NCBI RefSeq assembly: GCF_030908215.1
Contig: NZ_JAVFJK010000005.1
Span: 186,001 to 250,000, forward strand
Length of the DNA: 64,000 bases
Direction: 5' to 3'
Source of the DNA: Sinomonas sp. ASV486
Lineage (GTDB): Bacteria; Actinomycetota; Actinomycetes; Actinomycetales; Micrococcaceae
The notes below the pieces were generated by a model. The model was not told where the DNA came from. It saw only the letters and a list, made by a program, of their open reading frames with translations, and did no database searches. Positions 7,184-16,843 of the stretch are shown here, in pieces. The position numbers were made by a program, and so were the translations under genes. Position 1 is the first letter of the stretch. Every line of letters begins with the position of its first letter.

Positions 7184-8720
7184 GCTCGCGCACGTCGTCG
7201 CGGCAGCCGCCGCAGCCGGTTCCCGCACGCGTTGCGCCCGAGACCTCCTCGGTCGTGGCGCACCCTCCGGCAACGGCCTGCTCCACCGTCCCGCGGCTCA
7301 CGCCCGCGCAGCGGCACAGCGTGGACTCCGGGCCCGCCGCGGCCGCGATGCCGGGCAGCCCGGCGCCCACCGTCGCCTCGGGGCCGTCCAGACGCAGGAT
7401 CACCGAGCGGTCTGCCGGGAGCTCGGCCCCCGACTCGTACAGGAGCGTGAGCTCGGCGGCGGCGCGGGGCATGCCCAGTGCCACGAACCCCGCGAGGACG
7501 CCGGACCGGGTGGCCATCTTGACGTAGGCGCCGTGCTCGGGGTCGGACCACACTGAGACGCTCAGCGGCGCGGGGCCTCCCTCGCCGACCGCGTGGTCGA
7601 GCGCGAAGGCGTCGAGGGGATCGGCCATGACGTCCCCGGCAGTGGCCAGGTTCACCCCCCGGGCCTTGAGGAGGATGACGCTAGGCCCCTCGGCCGCGAG
7701 CGGGGCGGGCGCCGGCGCGCCGAGGAGTTCGTGGCGGAACCGGGCCGCGAGCCACTCGGCCTGGCGCCACCCGGGGCCGATGAGACCGCTCGGGGCGGTC
7801 TCGCCCGGCTGCGCGCAGTCGCCGATCGCGAACACGTGCTCGGTGTGCAGCGCACCGAGGCCTGCGTCGACGAGGACCCCGGGGCCGACGGCGAGTCCGG
7901 CGCCCTCGGCGAGCTCCGTCCGGGGCCTCGCCCCGCAGGCGAGGAGCAGCAGGTCCCCGTCGACCGCAGACCCATCCTCGAGCAGGAGGGCGCGGAACGA
8001 TCCGTCCGGCCCGGTCTCGAGCCCCGTCGACCGGGCGTTGCCCGCCACGCGGATCCCCCGGCGGCGCAGGACCGCGGCAAGGGTTGCTCCGCCGAGCCCG
8101 TCGATCGAGCGGCCGAGCGGCCGGTCGCCGTGGTGGACCACCGTCACCGTGGCCCCCTCCTCGCTCGCAGCGAGTGCGGCCTCGAGGCCCAGGACACCGC
8201 CGCCGAGGACCACGATCCGCCCGCGCGCCTCGACCGCCGCAGCCAGCCGGGCGGCGTCGTGCGTGTCGCGGAGCGCCGTGACGCCCGGCGGAAGGACCGG
8301 GTGGAGCGGATCCGGGTTGAGGCCGGTCAGGTTGGGCACGACGGCGCGCGCACCCGTCGCGAGGACCACGCGGTCATACGGGATCGTCTCCCCGCTGGCC
8401 AGATGGACGAGCCTGCGGGAGCGGTCGAGGCGCACCGCGCGGGTTCCGACGAGGACGCGCACGTTCTCCGCCGCGAGCTGGTCCGCGTCGGCGAGGCCCA
8501 TCAGGCCCAGATGCGTCCTGCCGACGCCGAGGTCCGCGACGAGGACCCGGTTGTAGGCGGCGTGCTCCTCGTCGCCGACCACGGTGACCTTGACGGCTCC
8601 CGTGGCCGCCGCGGGGAGCATCTCGTCCACGAACCGGGCGGCGACAGGTCCGAAGCCCACGACGACGATGCGCGGCGGCCGTCCCGTGGGCTCGGCGCTC
8701 TGGGGGAGCGGGCTGGTCAC
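7149..8720 (-). CDS. FAD-dependent electron-transfer subunit of assimilatory nitrate reductase (NasB/NirB N-terminal-like)
   Basis: A 523-residue protein with an FAD Rossmann motif (VVVGFGPVAARFVDEM), an NAD(P) motif (VLGGGVLGLEAALAA), YDRVVLATGA and HVFAIGDCAQ, as in the NirB/rubredoxin-reductase flavin module. It ends in a BFD-type [2Fe-2S] domain with Cys 469, 471, 503 and 506 (C-x-C-x31-C-x2-C). It lacks the siroheme domain of NirB, so it is probably the reductase that passes NAD(P)H electrons to the molybdenum subunit. The GTG start at 8720 has AGGAGG just upstream and overlaps the TGA of the preceding gene (GTGA), implying translational coupling. It is the last gene of narK-nas operon. 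Confidence 0.87.
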   Translation of the reverse strand: MTSPLPQSAEPTGRPPRIVVVGFGPVAARFVDEMLPAAATGAVKVTVVGDEEHAAYNRVLVADLGVGRTHLGLMGLADADQLAAENVRVLVGTRAVRLDRSRRLVHLASGETIPYDRVVLATGARAVVPNLTGLNPDPLHPVLPPGVTALRDTHDAARLAAAVEARGRIVVLGGGVLGLEAALAASEEGATVTVVHHGDRPLGRSIDGLGGATLAAVLRRRGIRVAGNARSTGLETGPDGSFRALLLEDGSAVDGDLLLLACGARPRTELAEGAGLAVGPGVLVDAGLGALHTEHVFAIGDCAQPGETAPSGLIGPGWRQAEWLAARFRHELLGAPAPAPLAAEGPSVILLKARGVNLATAGDVMADPLDAFALDHAVGEGGPAPLSVSVWSDPEHGAYVKMATRSGVLAGFVALGMPRAAAELTLLYESGAELPADRSVILRLDGPEATVGAGLPGIAAAAGPESTLCRCAGVSRGTVEQAVAGGCATTEEVSGATRAGTGCGGCRDDVRELIERHFAAVAA

Positions 8721-10960
8721 GGTGCCTCCTGGAGGTCGGGCGCTGCGGCGAGGGTGGGGCGCGCCGCGGGGACGAGGACGGGGCCGGGGACCGGCGCGCG
8801 CTCGACGATCACGTGGGTCGTCTTGAACTCGGGCATCCCGGAGATGGGGTCGGTGCGGGCCTCGGTGACGCGGTTGGCCGCGGCGGAGCCGGGGAAGTGG
8901 AACGGAAGGAAGACCGTGTCCGGCCGGACGCCGAGGGAGAGCTCGGCGCGGACCAGGACCGCAGGGCCCGCCGACGAAGCCCGCGCAGCCCCGGCCTCCC
9001 CGGAACGCCGGACCCGCACCCAGTCGCCGTCCGCGATCCCGAGCCCCGAGGCCGCTGCGGGATGCAGCGAGAGCCGGCCCTCGGGCTGGGCGGCCGAGAG
9101 GGAGGCGACCCTGCGGGTCTGCGTGCCGGACTGGTACTGCTCGAGCACTCGGCCGGTCGCGAGCACGAACTCGCCGCGCCCGGACGGACGCACGGGGGCG
9201 GCGGCACGGACGGCGACGAGCCGCGCACGGCCGTCGGCGTGTGCGAAGCGCTCTGCGAAGAGCCGGGGGGTCCCCGCCGACGGGAGCCCGTCCGGTCCCT
9301 GCGGGCACGGCCAGTGCAGCGCCTCGCCGGCGTCGAGCCGCCCATAGGTGATCCCCGAGTAGTCGGCGGGCCCACCCGCCGAGGCGGCGCGCAGCTCCTC
9401 GAACACCTCGCGTGGGTCTTCGGGGAAGCCTGACGGGGCGTCCAGGAGCGCCGCCAGCCGGTTGAGGATCCACAGCTCGGACCGGGCCCCGGCGGGAGGG
9501 CTGACGGCCTGCCGGCGCCGCAGCACGCGGCCCTCCAGATTCGTCACGGTGCCCTCCTCCTCGGCCCACTGCAGGACGGGCAGCACGAGGTCCGCCTCGA
9601 GGGCCGTTTCGGAGAGGAAGAAGTCGCTCACCACGAGGAAGTCGAGCGCCTGCAGCCCGCGGCGGACTGCGGTGGCGTCCGGGGCGGAGACCACGATGTT
9701 GGCACCGTGCACGAACAGGCACCGCACGCCGCCCGTCTGGCCCTCGGCCGCCGGCGCGCCCAGGGACGCGAGGAGCTCGACCGCCGGCAGCCCGGGGCCG
9801 GGGATGCTCGCCTCGGGGACGCCCCAGACGCGGGCGAGGTGCTCGCGCGCCGCGGGGTCGGTGATCTTGCGGTAGCCGGGGAGCTGGTCCGCCTTCTGCC
9901 CGTGCTCGCGGCCGCCCTGGCCGTTGCCCTGGCCCGTGAGCGTGCCGTAGCCGCCGCGCGTCGATCCGGGCAGGCCGAGCAGGAGGGCGAGGTTGATGGC
10001 AGCAGTCGCGGTGTCCGTACCGTCCGCGTGCTGCTCGATGCCGCGGCCCGTGAGGATGTAGCACGAGCCGGTGCGGGCCGAGTGCGCGAGGCGTGCGGCA
10101 GTCTCCCGGAGGAGGGCCGCGGGGACCCCGGTGGCCGCCTGCACGCGCTCGGGCCACCATGGCGCCACCGAGCGGATCAGGTCCTCCATGCCATCGGTGC
10201 GCTCGGTGAGGTAGCCGCGGGCGGCATAGCCGCCGTTGATGACCACGTGCGCGAGCCCGAGGAGCAGGATGAGGTCCGTGTGCGGGGCGGGCTGGAGGTG
10301 GAGCCCGGCGCCGTCGGCCGTGAGTGCCGCCGTCGCGGAGCGGCGGGGATCGACGACGATGAGGCCGCCGGCATCCCGCGCGCTGGCGAGGTGCTGCACG
10401 AACGGAGGCATGGTGTCCGCCACGTTGGAGCCCAGCAGGAGGACCGTGTCCGCACCGGCGAGGTCCGCGACGGGGAACGGCAGCCCGCGGTCGAGTCCGA
10501 ACGCGCGGTTCGCTGCCGCCGCGGCGGAGGACATGCAGAACCGGCCGTTGTAGTCGATGCGCGAGGTGCCCAGCGCGACGCGGGCGAATTTGCCCAGCAG
10601 GTACGCCTTCTCGTTCGTGAGGCCCCCGCCTCCGAACACGCCGACCGCGTCCTTCCCGTACCGGTCCTGTGCCGTCCGCACCTCCGCGGCAATCCTCGTC
10701 AGTGCCACGTCCCAGCTCACGGGGCGGAGCTCGCCGTCGTCCGAACGGAGGAGCGGCTCGGTGAGGCGCTCGGGGTGGCCGAGCAGCTCGGCGGCCGTCC
10801 AGCCCTTGCGGCACAGCCCGCCGCGGTTGGTCGGGAACTCGCGTCCTGCCACCTCGGGTGCGGCCGCTGGCGGGCCCGTGGGTGGGCCCTGCGGCGCCGC
10901 CACCACGGACATCGCGCACTGGAGCGCACAGTAGGGGCAGTGCGTTGCCGTCACCGTCAC
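8717..10960 (-). CDS. Molybdopterin oxidoreductase, assimilatory nitrate reductase catalytic subunit
   Basis: A 747-residue member of the molybdopterin oxidoreductase superfamily. The N terminus carries the [4Fe-4S] ligands Cys 8, 11, 15 and 50 (CPYCALQC and GGLCRKGW). FGGGGLTNEKAYLLGKF, the SSAAAA region, LLLGSNVADTMPP and GTVTNLEGRVLRR mark the cofactor-binding domains, and the C-terminal third has the dinucleotide-binding beta barrel (LATGRVLEQYQSGTQTRR). Between narK and a BFD-type flavoprotein the natural role is cytoplasmic nitrate reduction to nitrite. The translation starts at GTG 10960 and overlaps the narK stop (GTGA). It is somewhat longer than the catalytic core, but lacks the fused C-terminal BFD domain because that is carried by the next gene. 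Confidence 0.9.
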   Translation of the reverse strand: MTVTATHCPYCALQCAMSVVAAPQGPPTGPPAAAPEVAGREFPTNRGGLCRKGWTAAELLGHPERLTEPLLRSDDGELRPVSWDVALTRIAAEVRTAQDRYGKDAVGVFGGGGLTNEKAYLLGKFARVALGTSRIDYNGRFCMSSAAAAANRAFGLDRGLPFPVADLAGADTVLLLGSNVADTMPPFVQHLASARDAGGLIVVDPRRSATAALTADGAGLHLQPAPHTDLILLLGLAHVVINGGYAARGYLTERTDGMEDLIRSVAPWWPERVQAATGVPAALLRETAARLAHSARTGSCYILTGRGIEQHADGTDTATAAINLALLLGLPGSTRGGYGTLTGQGNGQGGREHGQKADQLPGYRKITDPAAREHLARVWGVPEASIPGPGLPAVELLASLGAPAAEGQTGGVRCLFVHGANIVVSAPDATAVRRGLQALDFLVVSDFFLSETALEADLVLPVLQWAEEEGTVTNLEGRVLRRRQAVSPPAGARSELWILNRLAALLDAPSGFPEDPREVFEELRAASAGGPADYSGITYGRLDAGEALHWPCPQGPDGLPSAGTPRLFAERFAHADGRARLVAVRAAAPVRPSGRGEFVLATGRVLEQYQSGTQTRRVASLSAAQPEGRLSLHPAAASGLGIADGDWVRVRRSGEAGAARASSAGPAVLVRAELSLGVRPDTVFLPFHFPGSAAANRVTEARTDPISGMPEFKTTHVIVERAPVPGPVLVPAARPTLAAAPDLQEAP

Positions 10961-12393
10961 ACCCCTGCCCGTGCGGCGCGTGCGCCGCGGCGCAGGTAGC
11001 ACGCCCACGAGACCGCGAGCATGAGCACGTACGCGCCCACGAACCCGAAGAAGGCGGGGACATAGGAGCCCGTCGAGCTGCTCGAGGCGCCCAGTACCTG
11101 CGGGATGACGAACCCGCCGTAGGCGCCGATCGCCGAGATGAGTCCGAGGGCGGCGGATGCGAGCCGGGCGGTGTACGACGGCGCGGTGCCGGCGCGCGCG
11201 GCGCGGCTGGAGGTCGCGAAGATGGCCGGAATCATGCGGTACGTCGAGCCGTTGCCGATGCCGCTTGCCGCGAAGAGCACCAGGAAGAGACCGAGGAAGA
11301 GCCAGAAGCTCTTGAGCGGCAGCGTGGCGATGACCGCGAGCGTCGTCAGCGCCATGGCCGCGAACGAGGCGACCGTGATCCGTGCGCCGCCGAAGCGGTC
11401 GGCGAGCCTGCCGCCGTAGGGCCGGGCGAGCGAGCCGACGAGCGGGCCGAGGAAGGCGAGCGAGAGGGCCACGGGGACGCTCGCTGCGTGGAGTGTGAAG
11501 GTCGAGTAGGCAGGGAAGATGTCGTGGATGAGCTTCGGGAAGACTCCGCCGAACCCGATGAATGAACCGAACGTGCCGACATACAGGAACGCGATGACCC
11601 ACAGGTGCGGTTCCTTCAGCGCGGCGAGCGAGCCCGCGACGTCGCCCTTCGCATGGGAGAGGTTGTCCATGTTCCGCCACGCGCCGAAGGCCGCGACGAG
11701 GATCAGCGGGATCCACATGAGGCCCGCCACGGCGAGGGTTGCGCCGTGCGCACCGGTGAGGAGGGCTGCCGTGAGGCCCACTGCGACCGGGACGGCCAGC
11801 TGTGCGACCGCCGCCCCGAGGTTGCCGCCCGCCGCGTTGAGGCCGAGCGCCCACCCCTTCTCCTTCGCGGGGAAGAAGAACGTGATGTTGGCCATCGAGC
11901 TCGCGAAGTTGCCCCCGCCGAACCCGGCCAGGCCCGCGACCGCGAGCATGAGCCAGAACGGCGTTGAGGCGTTCGAGACGCAGGCCGCGAGGCCCATCGC
12001 GGGGATCAGCAGGAGCAGCGCGGAGACGATAGTCCAGTTGCGGCCGCCGAAGCGGGAGACCATGAACGTGTACGGGATGCGGAGCGTCGCGCCGACGAGG
12101 CTCGGCATCGACAGGAGCCAGAACGTCTGCGCGGTGTCGAAGGCGAAGCCCGCAGCCGGCAGCTGGACGACGACGATCGACCACAGCTGCCACACCACGA
12201 ACCCCAGGAACTCCGCGAAGACCGACCACCGCAGGTTGCGCCGGGCCACGGTGCGGCCCTCGCGCTCCCACTGGTGGGTGTCCTCGGGATCCCAGTGCTC
12301 GATCCAACGGCCCTTGCGGACGTCGAGACGGAGCGAGGTTTCCCGGGTAGATGCGGGTGCGGCGTCGTGCGCCGTCTGGGATTCGGTGCTCAC
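10957..12393 (-). CDS. narK: Nitrate/nitrite MFS transporter NarK
   Basis: A 478-residue major-facilitator protein with about 12 membrane helices. A hydrophilic N terminus contains KGRWIEHWDPEDTHQWEREG, typical of actinobacterial NarK; the family signatures AGFGGGNFASSMANITFFFP (helix 5) and IPTGLGNG-like FAASGIGNGSTYRMIP (helix 10) are the nitrate-binding glycine-rich motifs. GTG at 12393 is chosen because GAGGAGGACCA lies directly upstream; an ATG at 12486 would add 31 unrelated residues. It heads a three-gene operon in which all genes overlap by four bases, so uptake and reduction of nitrate are expressed together. Confidence 0.94.
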   Translation of the reverse strand: MSTESQTAHDAAPASTRETSLRLDVRKGRWIEHWDPEDTHQWEREGRTVARRNLRWSVFAEFLGFVVWQLWSIVVVQLPAAGFAFDTAQTFWLLSMPSLVGATLRIPYTFMVSRFGGRNWTIVSALLLLIPAMGLAACVSNASTPFWLMLAVAGLAGFGGGNFASSMANITFFFPAKEKGWALGLNAAGGNLGAAVAQLAVPVAVGLTAALLTGAHGATLAVAGLMWIPLILVAAFGAWRNMDNLSHAKGDVAGSLAALKEPHLWVIAFLYVGTFGSFIGFGGVFPKLIHDIFPAYSTFTLHAASVPVALSLAFLGPLVGSLARPYGGRLADRFGGARITVASFAAMALTTLAVIATLPLKSFWLFLGLFLVLFAASGIGNGSTYRMIPAIFATSSRAARAGTAPSYTARLASAALGLISAIGAYGGFVIPQVLGASSSSTGSYVPAFFGFVGAYVLMLAVSWACYLRRGARAARAGV

Positions 12394-12468
12394 TGGTCCT
12401 CCTCGGGAGCGGGGTCTGTGCTTGCCTTCCACGGTAGGAACGTGGCGTTTCGCGGAGCCGCGCCAGCC

Positions 12469-12484
12469 GTAAACAGGTTGTGAC
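12469..12484 (-). promoter_or_regulatory. Possible GlnR-like site upstream of the nitrate operon
   Basis: On the minus strand GTCAC-N6-TTTAC contains the AC-N9-AC spacing described for actinobacterial GlnR half-sites, 76-91 bp before narK. Only one box is clear and the second half deviates from GAAAC. Nitrate assimilation is a usual GlnR target, so this is a reasonable but weak inference. Confidence 0.3.
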
Positions 12485-12563
12485 ATCCACCTCTCCGCGA
12501 CCCGCGGGATCCCGTGAGGCGGGGGACCCCGCTGTTTCGCCGAGGTTTCGGCGTCTCACTATG

Positions 12564-12578
12564 CGGACAATTTGTCCG
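12564..12578 (+). promoter_or_regulatory. Palindromic operator before the MHS transporter
   Basis: CGGACAA-T-TTGTCCG is a perfect 7+1+7 inverted repeat located 88 bp before the transporter ATG. No regulator gene is adjacent. IclR- or GntR-type regulators of aromatic and organic-acid carriers bind sites of this general kind, but the binder is not identifiable here. Confidence 0.6.
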
Positions 12579-12665
12579 TTGCGTGGACGGGCCGGACGTA
12601 GGATGGCGTGTACTCAAACCCAGGGCCGAAAGTCAATCCTCGGTCCAGCATGTGAAAGCGAAATC

Positions 12666-14072
12666 ATGTCCACCACTTCTGCGGTGACGGAGCCCTCGGC
12701 CGGCCAGGCGGCCAACACCAAGGGCCGGGTCATCTTCTCGAGCCTCATCGGCACGACCGTCGAGTTCTTCGACTTCTACGCGTACGCGACCGCCTCGGTC
12801 CTCGTGTTCCCGAAGCTCTTCTTCCCGAACGCGTCCGACATCAACGCGATCCTCTCCTCGTTCGCGATCTTCGGCGTGGCCTTCATCGCCCGGCCCGTCG
12901 GGTCGATCCTCTTCGGGCACTTCGGCGACAGGCTCGGCCGCAAGGGAACGCTCGTCGCGTCGCTGCTCACGATGGGCGTCGCGACGTTCCTCATCGGGCT
13001 CCTGCCGCCCGCGACGACGCCCGGCTGGATGGTCCTCGCCCCGTTGGTGCTCGTGGTCCTGCGGTTCCTCCAGGGCCTCGCACTCGGCGGCGAATGGTCC
13101 GGCGCGGCGCTTCTCGCCACCGAGAACGCACCCGCCAACAAGCGCGCCGTGTGGGGCACGTTCCCACAGCTCGGCGCCCCCATCGGGTTCATCATCGCCA
13201 ACGTGATGTACGTGGTCATGAACTCGTTCCTGACCACGGCGCAGTTCGAGGCGTGGGGCTGGCGGATCCCGTTCCTGTTCAGCATCGTCATGGTCGCGAT
13301 CGGCCTGTACGTGCGCCTCAAGCTCGTCGAGAGCACGTCCTTCAAGAAGGTCGTCGAGGAGGAGAAGGTCGCCAAGGTCCCGCTCGCGGCGACCTTCAAG
13401 TACCACTGGCGCGAGGTCATCGCCGGCACGTTCATCATGCTCGCGACCTATGTGCTCTTCTACCTCACCACGAGCTTCACCCTGACGTACGGCACGGCGA
13501 CCGACAAGGTCGAGGTGGCCAAGGCCGCCGCCGAGAAGGCCGGGAAGACGTTCGACGCCGCCTCGTTCGTCCCGGGCCTCGGGATCGACCGCGGGCTGTT
13601 CCTCTGGATGCTCATCATCGGCGTCGTGTTCTTCGGCATCTTCACGGTGCTGTCGGGCCCGCTGGCCGAGAAGTACGGCCGTCGGAAGTTCCTGCTCTGG
13701 GTTACTGGGCTCATCTTCGTGTTCGGCCTCGCCTGGGGCCTCATGTTCGGCCCGGGCACCGGTGCCGCGATGGTCGGCCTCATCGTGGGCTTCACGCTCA
13801 TGGGCTCCACGTTCGGCCCCATGGCCGCGATCCTGCCCGAGCTGTTCCCGGCGAACGTCCGCTACACGGGCTCAGCGATCGCCTACAACCTCTCGTCGGT
13901 GCTTGGCGCGGCTCCGGCGTCCTTCGTGGCGATCGCGCTCTGGCAGTTCGGCAAGGGCAGCACGGTGTGGGTCGGCGTGTACCTCGCGGCCGCTGCGGTC
14001 CTGACGTTCGTTGCGCTGCTGCTGACCAAGGAGACCCGCGACCGCAAGTTCGAGGACAACGTCTCGGCCTGA
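12666..14072 (+). CDS. MFS transporter, metabolite:H+ symporter (MHS/ShiA-ProP type)
   Basis: A 468-residue protein with 12 predicted helices. The opening GTTVEFFDFYAYATASVLVFP and the loop FGHFGDRLGRKGTL are hallmarks of the MHS family, and GLALGGEWSGAALLATENAP is its helix-4/5 motif. One extended loop (about residues 280-310, DKVEVAKAAAEKAGKTFDAA) is unusually polar. Substrates in the family include shikimate, proline/betaine, alpha-ketoglutarate and aromatic acids; none is indicated by neighbours. It is divergent from the nitrate operon and has its own palindromic operator. The ribosome site before ATG 12666 (GAAAG) is weak. Confidence 0.9.
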   Translation: MSTTSAVTEPSAGQAANTKGRVIFSSLIGTTVEFFDFYAYATASVLVFPKLFFPNASDINAILSSFAIFGVAFIARPVGSILFGHFGDRLGRKGTLVASLLTMGVATFLIGLLPPATTPGWMVLAPLVLVVLRFLQGLALGGEWSGAALLATENAPANKRAVWGTFPQLGAPIGFIIANVMYVVMNSFLTTAQFEAWGWRIPFLFSIVMVAIGLYVRLKLVESTSFKKVVEEEKVAKVPLAATFKYHWREVIAGTFIMLATYVLFYLTTSFTLTYGTATDKVEVAKAAAEKAGKTFDAASFVPGLGIDRGLFLWMLIIGVVFFGIFTVLSGPLAEKYGRRKFLLWVTGLIFVFGLAWGLMFGPGTGAAMVGLIVGFTLMGSTFGPMAAILPELFPANVRYTGSAIAYNLSSVLGAAPASFVAIALWQFGKGSTVWVGVYLAAAAVLTFVALLLTKETRDRKFEDNVSA

Positions 14073-14146
14073 CCCCGCACGGCTGAGAGCTGACCCCGCA
14101 TCGGAATCTTCCGATGCGGGGTCACCTTTCGCGGTTGGGGCGTCAG
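14069..14146. terminator. Nested palindromic element between convergent genes (element A)
   Basis: A perfect 16-bp inverted repeat, TGACCCCGCATCGGAA (14091-14106) and its complement (14109-14124), has a 2-nt loop. The left flank repeats CTGACCCCGCA (14069-14079), whose TGA is the stop of the MHS transporter; the right flank GGGGCGTCAG contains the stop of the carboxylase gene. It should act as a bidirectional terminator. The same CTGACCCCGCATC units occur near 25.4 kb and 49.1 kb. Confidence 0.8.
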
Positions 14147-15957
14147 TCCTCGATCGTGGCGATGACCGCGCCCGCAGCCACGGTCTGGCCCGCTTCGGCC
14201 GTCAGGCCCCGCACGGTGCCTGCCTTGTGCGCCGTGAGCGGCTGCTCCATCTTCATGGCCTCCAGCACGACGACGAGATCGCCTTCCGCGACCACGTCGC
14301 CGTCCGCAACAGCGACCTTGACGATCGTTCCCTGCATCGGGGCCGTGAGCGCATCGCCGCTCGCCGCCGCCGTCGCGGGACCGCGGGAGCTGCGGCCCTT
14401 CTTCTTCGCCTTGGGTCCCTTGGCCATGCCCAGCGACAGCCCGGCCGGGATCGTCACCTCGAGGCGCTTGCCGCCCACCTCGACGACGACGCTCTGCCGC
14501 GCCGCGTCGTCGTCCGCGTCCGTCCCGGCGGCGACCGCACCCGCGAAGGGCGGGATCTCGTTGACGAACTCCGTCTCGATCCACCGCGTGTGCACGCTGA
14601 AGGGCCCCTCGGCGGGGGCGAAGGCCGGATCGCGTACCACCGCGGCGTGGAACGGCACGACGGTCGGCATGCCGGTGATCTCGAGCTCGTCGAGGGCTCG
14701 GCGCGAGCGCTCCAGTGCCTGCTGTCGGGTGGCGCCGGAGACGACGAGCTTCGCGAGCATCGAGTCGAAGTTGCCCGAGATGACATCGCCGGCCACCACG
14801 CCGGAGTCGACGCGCACGCCGGGCCCGGTCGGGTAGACGAGCGTCTCGACCGTGCCGGGAGCCGGCATGAAGCCGCGGCCCGCGTCCTCGCCGTTGATGC
14901 GGAACTCGAATGAGTGCCCGCGGACCTCGGGGTCGCCGTACCCGAGCTCCTCGCCGCGCGCGAGGCGGAACTGCTCGCGCACGAGGTCGAGGCCTGTGAC
15001 CTCCTCGGACACGCAGTGCTCGACCTGGAGGCGCGTGTTGACCTCGAGGAAGCTGATGGTGCCGTCCTGGCCGACGAGGAACTCGCACGTGCCCGCGCCG
15101 AGGTAGCCCGCCTCCTTCAGGATGGCCTTCGACGCCGCATACAGGCGGCGGTTCTGCTCTTCGGTGAGGAACGGGGCCGGGGCCTCCTCGACGAGCTTCT
15201 GGTTGCGGCGCTGGAGCGAGCAGTCGCGCGTGGAGACGACGACGACGTTGCCCGCCGCGTCGGCGAGGCACTGGGTCTCGACGTGGCGCGGAGCGTCGAG
15301 GAAGCGTTCGATGAAGCACTCGCCGCGGCCGAAAGCTGCAGTCGCCTCGCGCACCGCCGATTCGTACAGCTCGGGGATCTCCTCGAGCGTCCGGGCGACC
15401 TTGATCCCTCGGCCGCCACCGCCGTAGGCGGCCTTGATCGCCACGGGCAGCCCGAAGTCCTGCGCGAACGCGAGGACCTCGTCCGCCGATTGGACTGGAT
15501 CAGCCGTCCCGGGCACGAGCGGCGCACCGACCTTCTCGGCGATGTGGCGGGCGCGGACCTTGTCGCCGAGTGCCGCGATGGCCTCGGGCGAGGGGCCGAC
15601 CCACGTCAGACCGGCGTCGATGACGCGCTGGGCGAACTCGGCGTTCTCCGAGAGGAACCCGTAGCCCGGGTGGACGGCGTCGGCGCCCGAGCCGCGGGCG
15701 GCGTCGAGGATCTTGTCCATGACGAGATAGGACTCGGCCGCTGTTGTGCCGCCCAGCGCGAACGCCTCGTCGGCGAGGCGGACGTGGAGCGCGTCGCGGT
15801 CCGGCTCTGCATACACGGCGACCGAGGAGATGCCCTCGTCCCGTGCCGCTCGGATGACGCGGACGGCGATCTCTCCGCGGTTGGCGATGAGCACCTTCGT
15901 GATGGGACGGCCGGCGGATTCGTGGGCAGCGCTGAGGGACGCGGCATTGGGAGACAA
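14143..15957 (-). CDS. Acyl-CoA (acetyl/propionyl-CoA) carboxylase alpha chain: biotin carboxylase plus biotin carrier
   Basis: A 604-residue two-domain protein. Residues 20-470 form a biotin carboxylase with [32 protein letters not shown], the ATP-grasp loop [29 protein letters not shown] and [22 protein letters not shown]. The C terminus is a biotinyl domain with EAMKMEQPL; the biotinylated Lys is about 569. It makes carboxybiotin for malonyl- or methylmalonyl-CoA synthesis with a separate beta subunit, probably the one at 25.7 kb. The TTG at 15957 is preferred because GGAG lies 6 nt upstream; an ATG at 16014 would add 19 residues without a ribosome site. A TTGTAGG-N3-CCTACAA palindrome lies 94 bp upstream. 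Confidence 0.94.
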   Translation of the reverse strand: MSPNAASLSAAHESAGRPITKVLIANRGEIAVRVIRAARDEGISSVAVYAEPDRDALHVRLADEAFALGGTTAAESYLVMDKILDAARGSGADAVHPGYGFLSENAEFAQRVIDAGLTWVGPSPEAIAALGDKVRARHIAEKVGAPLVPGTADPVQSADEVLAFAQDFGLPVAIKAAYGGGGRGIKVARTLEEIPELYESAVREATAAFGRGECFIERFLDAPRHVETQCLADAAGNVVVVSTRDCSLQRRNQKLVEEAPAPFLTEEQNRRLYAASKAILKEAGYLGAGTCEFLVGQDGTISFLEVNTRLQVEHCVSEEVTGLDLVREQFRLARGEELGYGDPEVRGHSFEFRINGEDAGRGFMPAPGTVETLVYPTGPGVRVDSGVVAGDVISGNFDSMLAKLVVSGATRQQALERSRRALDELEITGMPTVVPFHAAVVRDPAFAPAEGPFSVHTRWIETEFVNEIPPFAGAVAAGTDADDDAARQSVVVEVGGKRLEVTIPAGLSLGMAKGPKAKKKGRSSRGPATAAASGDALTAPMQGTIVKVAVADGDVVAEGDLVVVLEAMKMEQPLTAHKAGTVRGLTAEAGQTVAAGAVIATIED

Positions 15958-16050
15958 GGGCAACTCCGTTCTGTACTCCGGGAAGCCTAGCGCCCCATTG
16001 GTGGGATCGCCCATATTGGTGGCGGATTCCGTGCGTAGACGGCCGATCCG

Positions 16051-16067
16051 TTGTAGGAGACCTACAA
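16051..16067. promoter_or_regulatory. Palindromic operator upstream of the carboxylase alpha gene
   Basis: TTGTAGG-AGA-CCTACAA is a perfect 7-bp-arm inverted repeat. A near-identical copy, CTGTAGG-AAC-CCTACAA (27434-27450), lies upstream of the beta-subunit gene of the same enzyme. Recurrence at two functionally linked genes and nowhere else noticed in the window supports a shared operator. Confidence 0.7.
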
Positions 16068-16096
16068 ATCCGACTCTGCGCTGCGCGGTGAGGCGT

Positions 16097-16777
16097 TCAG
16101 TCCCCGACGGCGGCCGCCCACCAGTCCGTGAGCCGCACCCCGACTCCCGTCAGGAGCATGCGCAAGGTGGAGACGGACAGGCCCACGACGGCGTGCGGGT
16201 CGCCGTCGACGCGCGCAAGGAACGCGCCGCCGAGCCCGTCGATCGTGAACGAGCCCGCGCACTGGAGCGGTTCGCCCGTGGCGACATAGGCCGCGATCTC
16301 CCGTTCGCTCATGCTCGTGAACTCGACCGTCGCAGAGGCGACCTCTCCCGCGCCCGGCGCGCGCGCGGCGTCGTGCGCGCCGTTGTGCGAGGCGGCGCGC
16401 CGGTCAACGAGCCAGTGTCCGGTGTGCAGCACGCCGCCGCGCCCGCTCATGGCCGCGAGGCGCTCGCGGGCAACGTGCGGCGTGTAGGGCTTGCCGAGCG
16501 CCTGCCCGTCGAGCTCGAAGACCGAGTCGCAGCCGAGCACGAGCGCCCCCGCGGCTGCGGGCAGCGCGGCCACGGCCTCGGCCTTCGCCCGCGCGAGGAG
16601 CAGCGAGGTTTCGGCCGGGGTTGCGGTGGGGTGGGCCGCGGCGAGGGCCTCCTCGTCCACGTCGGAGACCAGGACGCGGTGCGGGATTCCGGCTTCCTCG
16701 AGCAGCTTGGTCCTCGCTGGCGACTTCGAGGCGAGGATGAGGCTGGGTGGGGTGGCAGGGGCGGTGTGCACGGTCAC
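16097..16777 (-). CDS. maf: Maf-family nucleotide pyrophosphatase
   Basis: A 226-residue protein that hydrolyses non-canonical or modified nucleoside triphosphates to monophosphates. The signature [19 protein letters not shown] near residue 12, the DVDEE segment, AKAEAV, the catalytic-base region [18 protein letters not shown] and a C-terminal [20 protein letters not shown] all match the family. The start is a GTG at 16777; a second GTG two codons later is possible. A Ser/Gly/Ala-rich insert at about residues 130-145 ([18 protein letters not shown]) is longer than usual. It lies upstream of the carboxylase gene in the same direction, an arrangement common in actinobacteria; the gap of 139 bp with an operator suggests separate control. 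Confidence 0.93.
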   Translation of the reverse strand: MTVHTAPATPPSLILASKSPARTKLLEEAGIPHRVLVSDVDEEALAAAHPTATPAETSLLLARAKAEAVAALPAAAGALVLGCDSVFELDGQALGKPYTPHVARERLAAMSGRGGVLHTGHWLVDRRAASHNGAHDAARAPGAGEVASATVEFTSMSEREIAAYVATGEPLQCAGSFTIDGLGGAFLARVDGDPHAVVGLSVSTLRMLLTGVGVRLTDWWAAAVGD

Positions 16778-16843
16778 GCCGCCAAGCGTAGCCCGGGAGC
16801 GGGTGGAGGGGTCTCCCGCAGCCTCCGGCGATTCAGCCCCGGC

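Noticed and set aside
7149-11063. A continuous 1304-codon frame on the minus strand spanning two genes
   Set aside because: Only the last 523 codons resemble a protein; the upstream part is an Arg/Pro-rich out-of-frame reading of the molybdenum oxidoreductase gene. The real start is GTG 8720 with an AGGAGG site.
8717-12559. A 1280-codon minus-strand frame covering narK and the nitrate reductase gene
   Set aside because: The first 530 codons are a shadow of narK. The true start is GTG 10960, which overlaps the narK stop.
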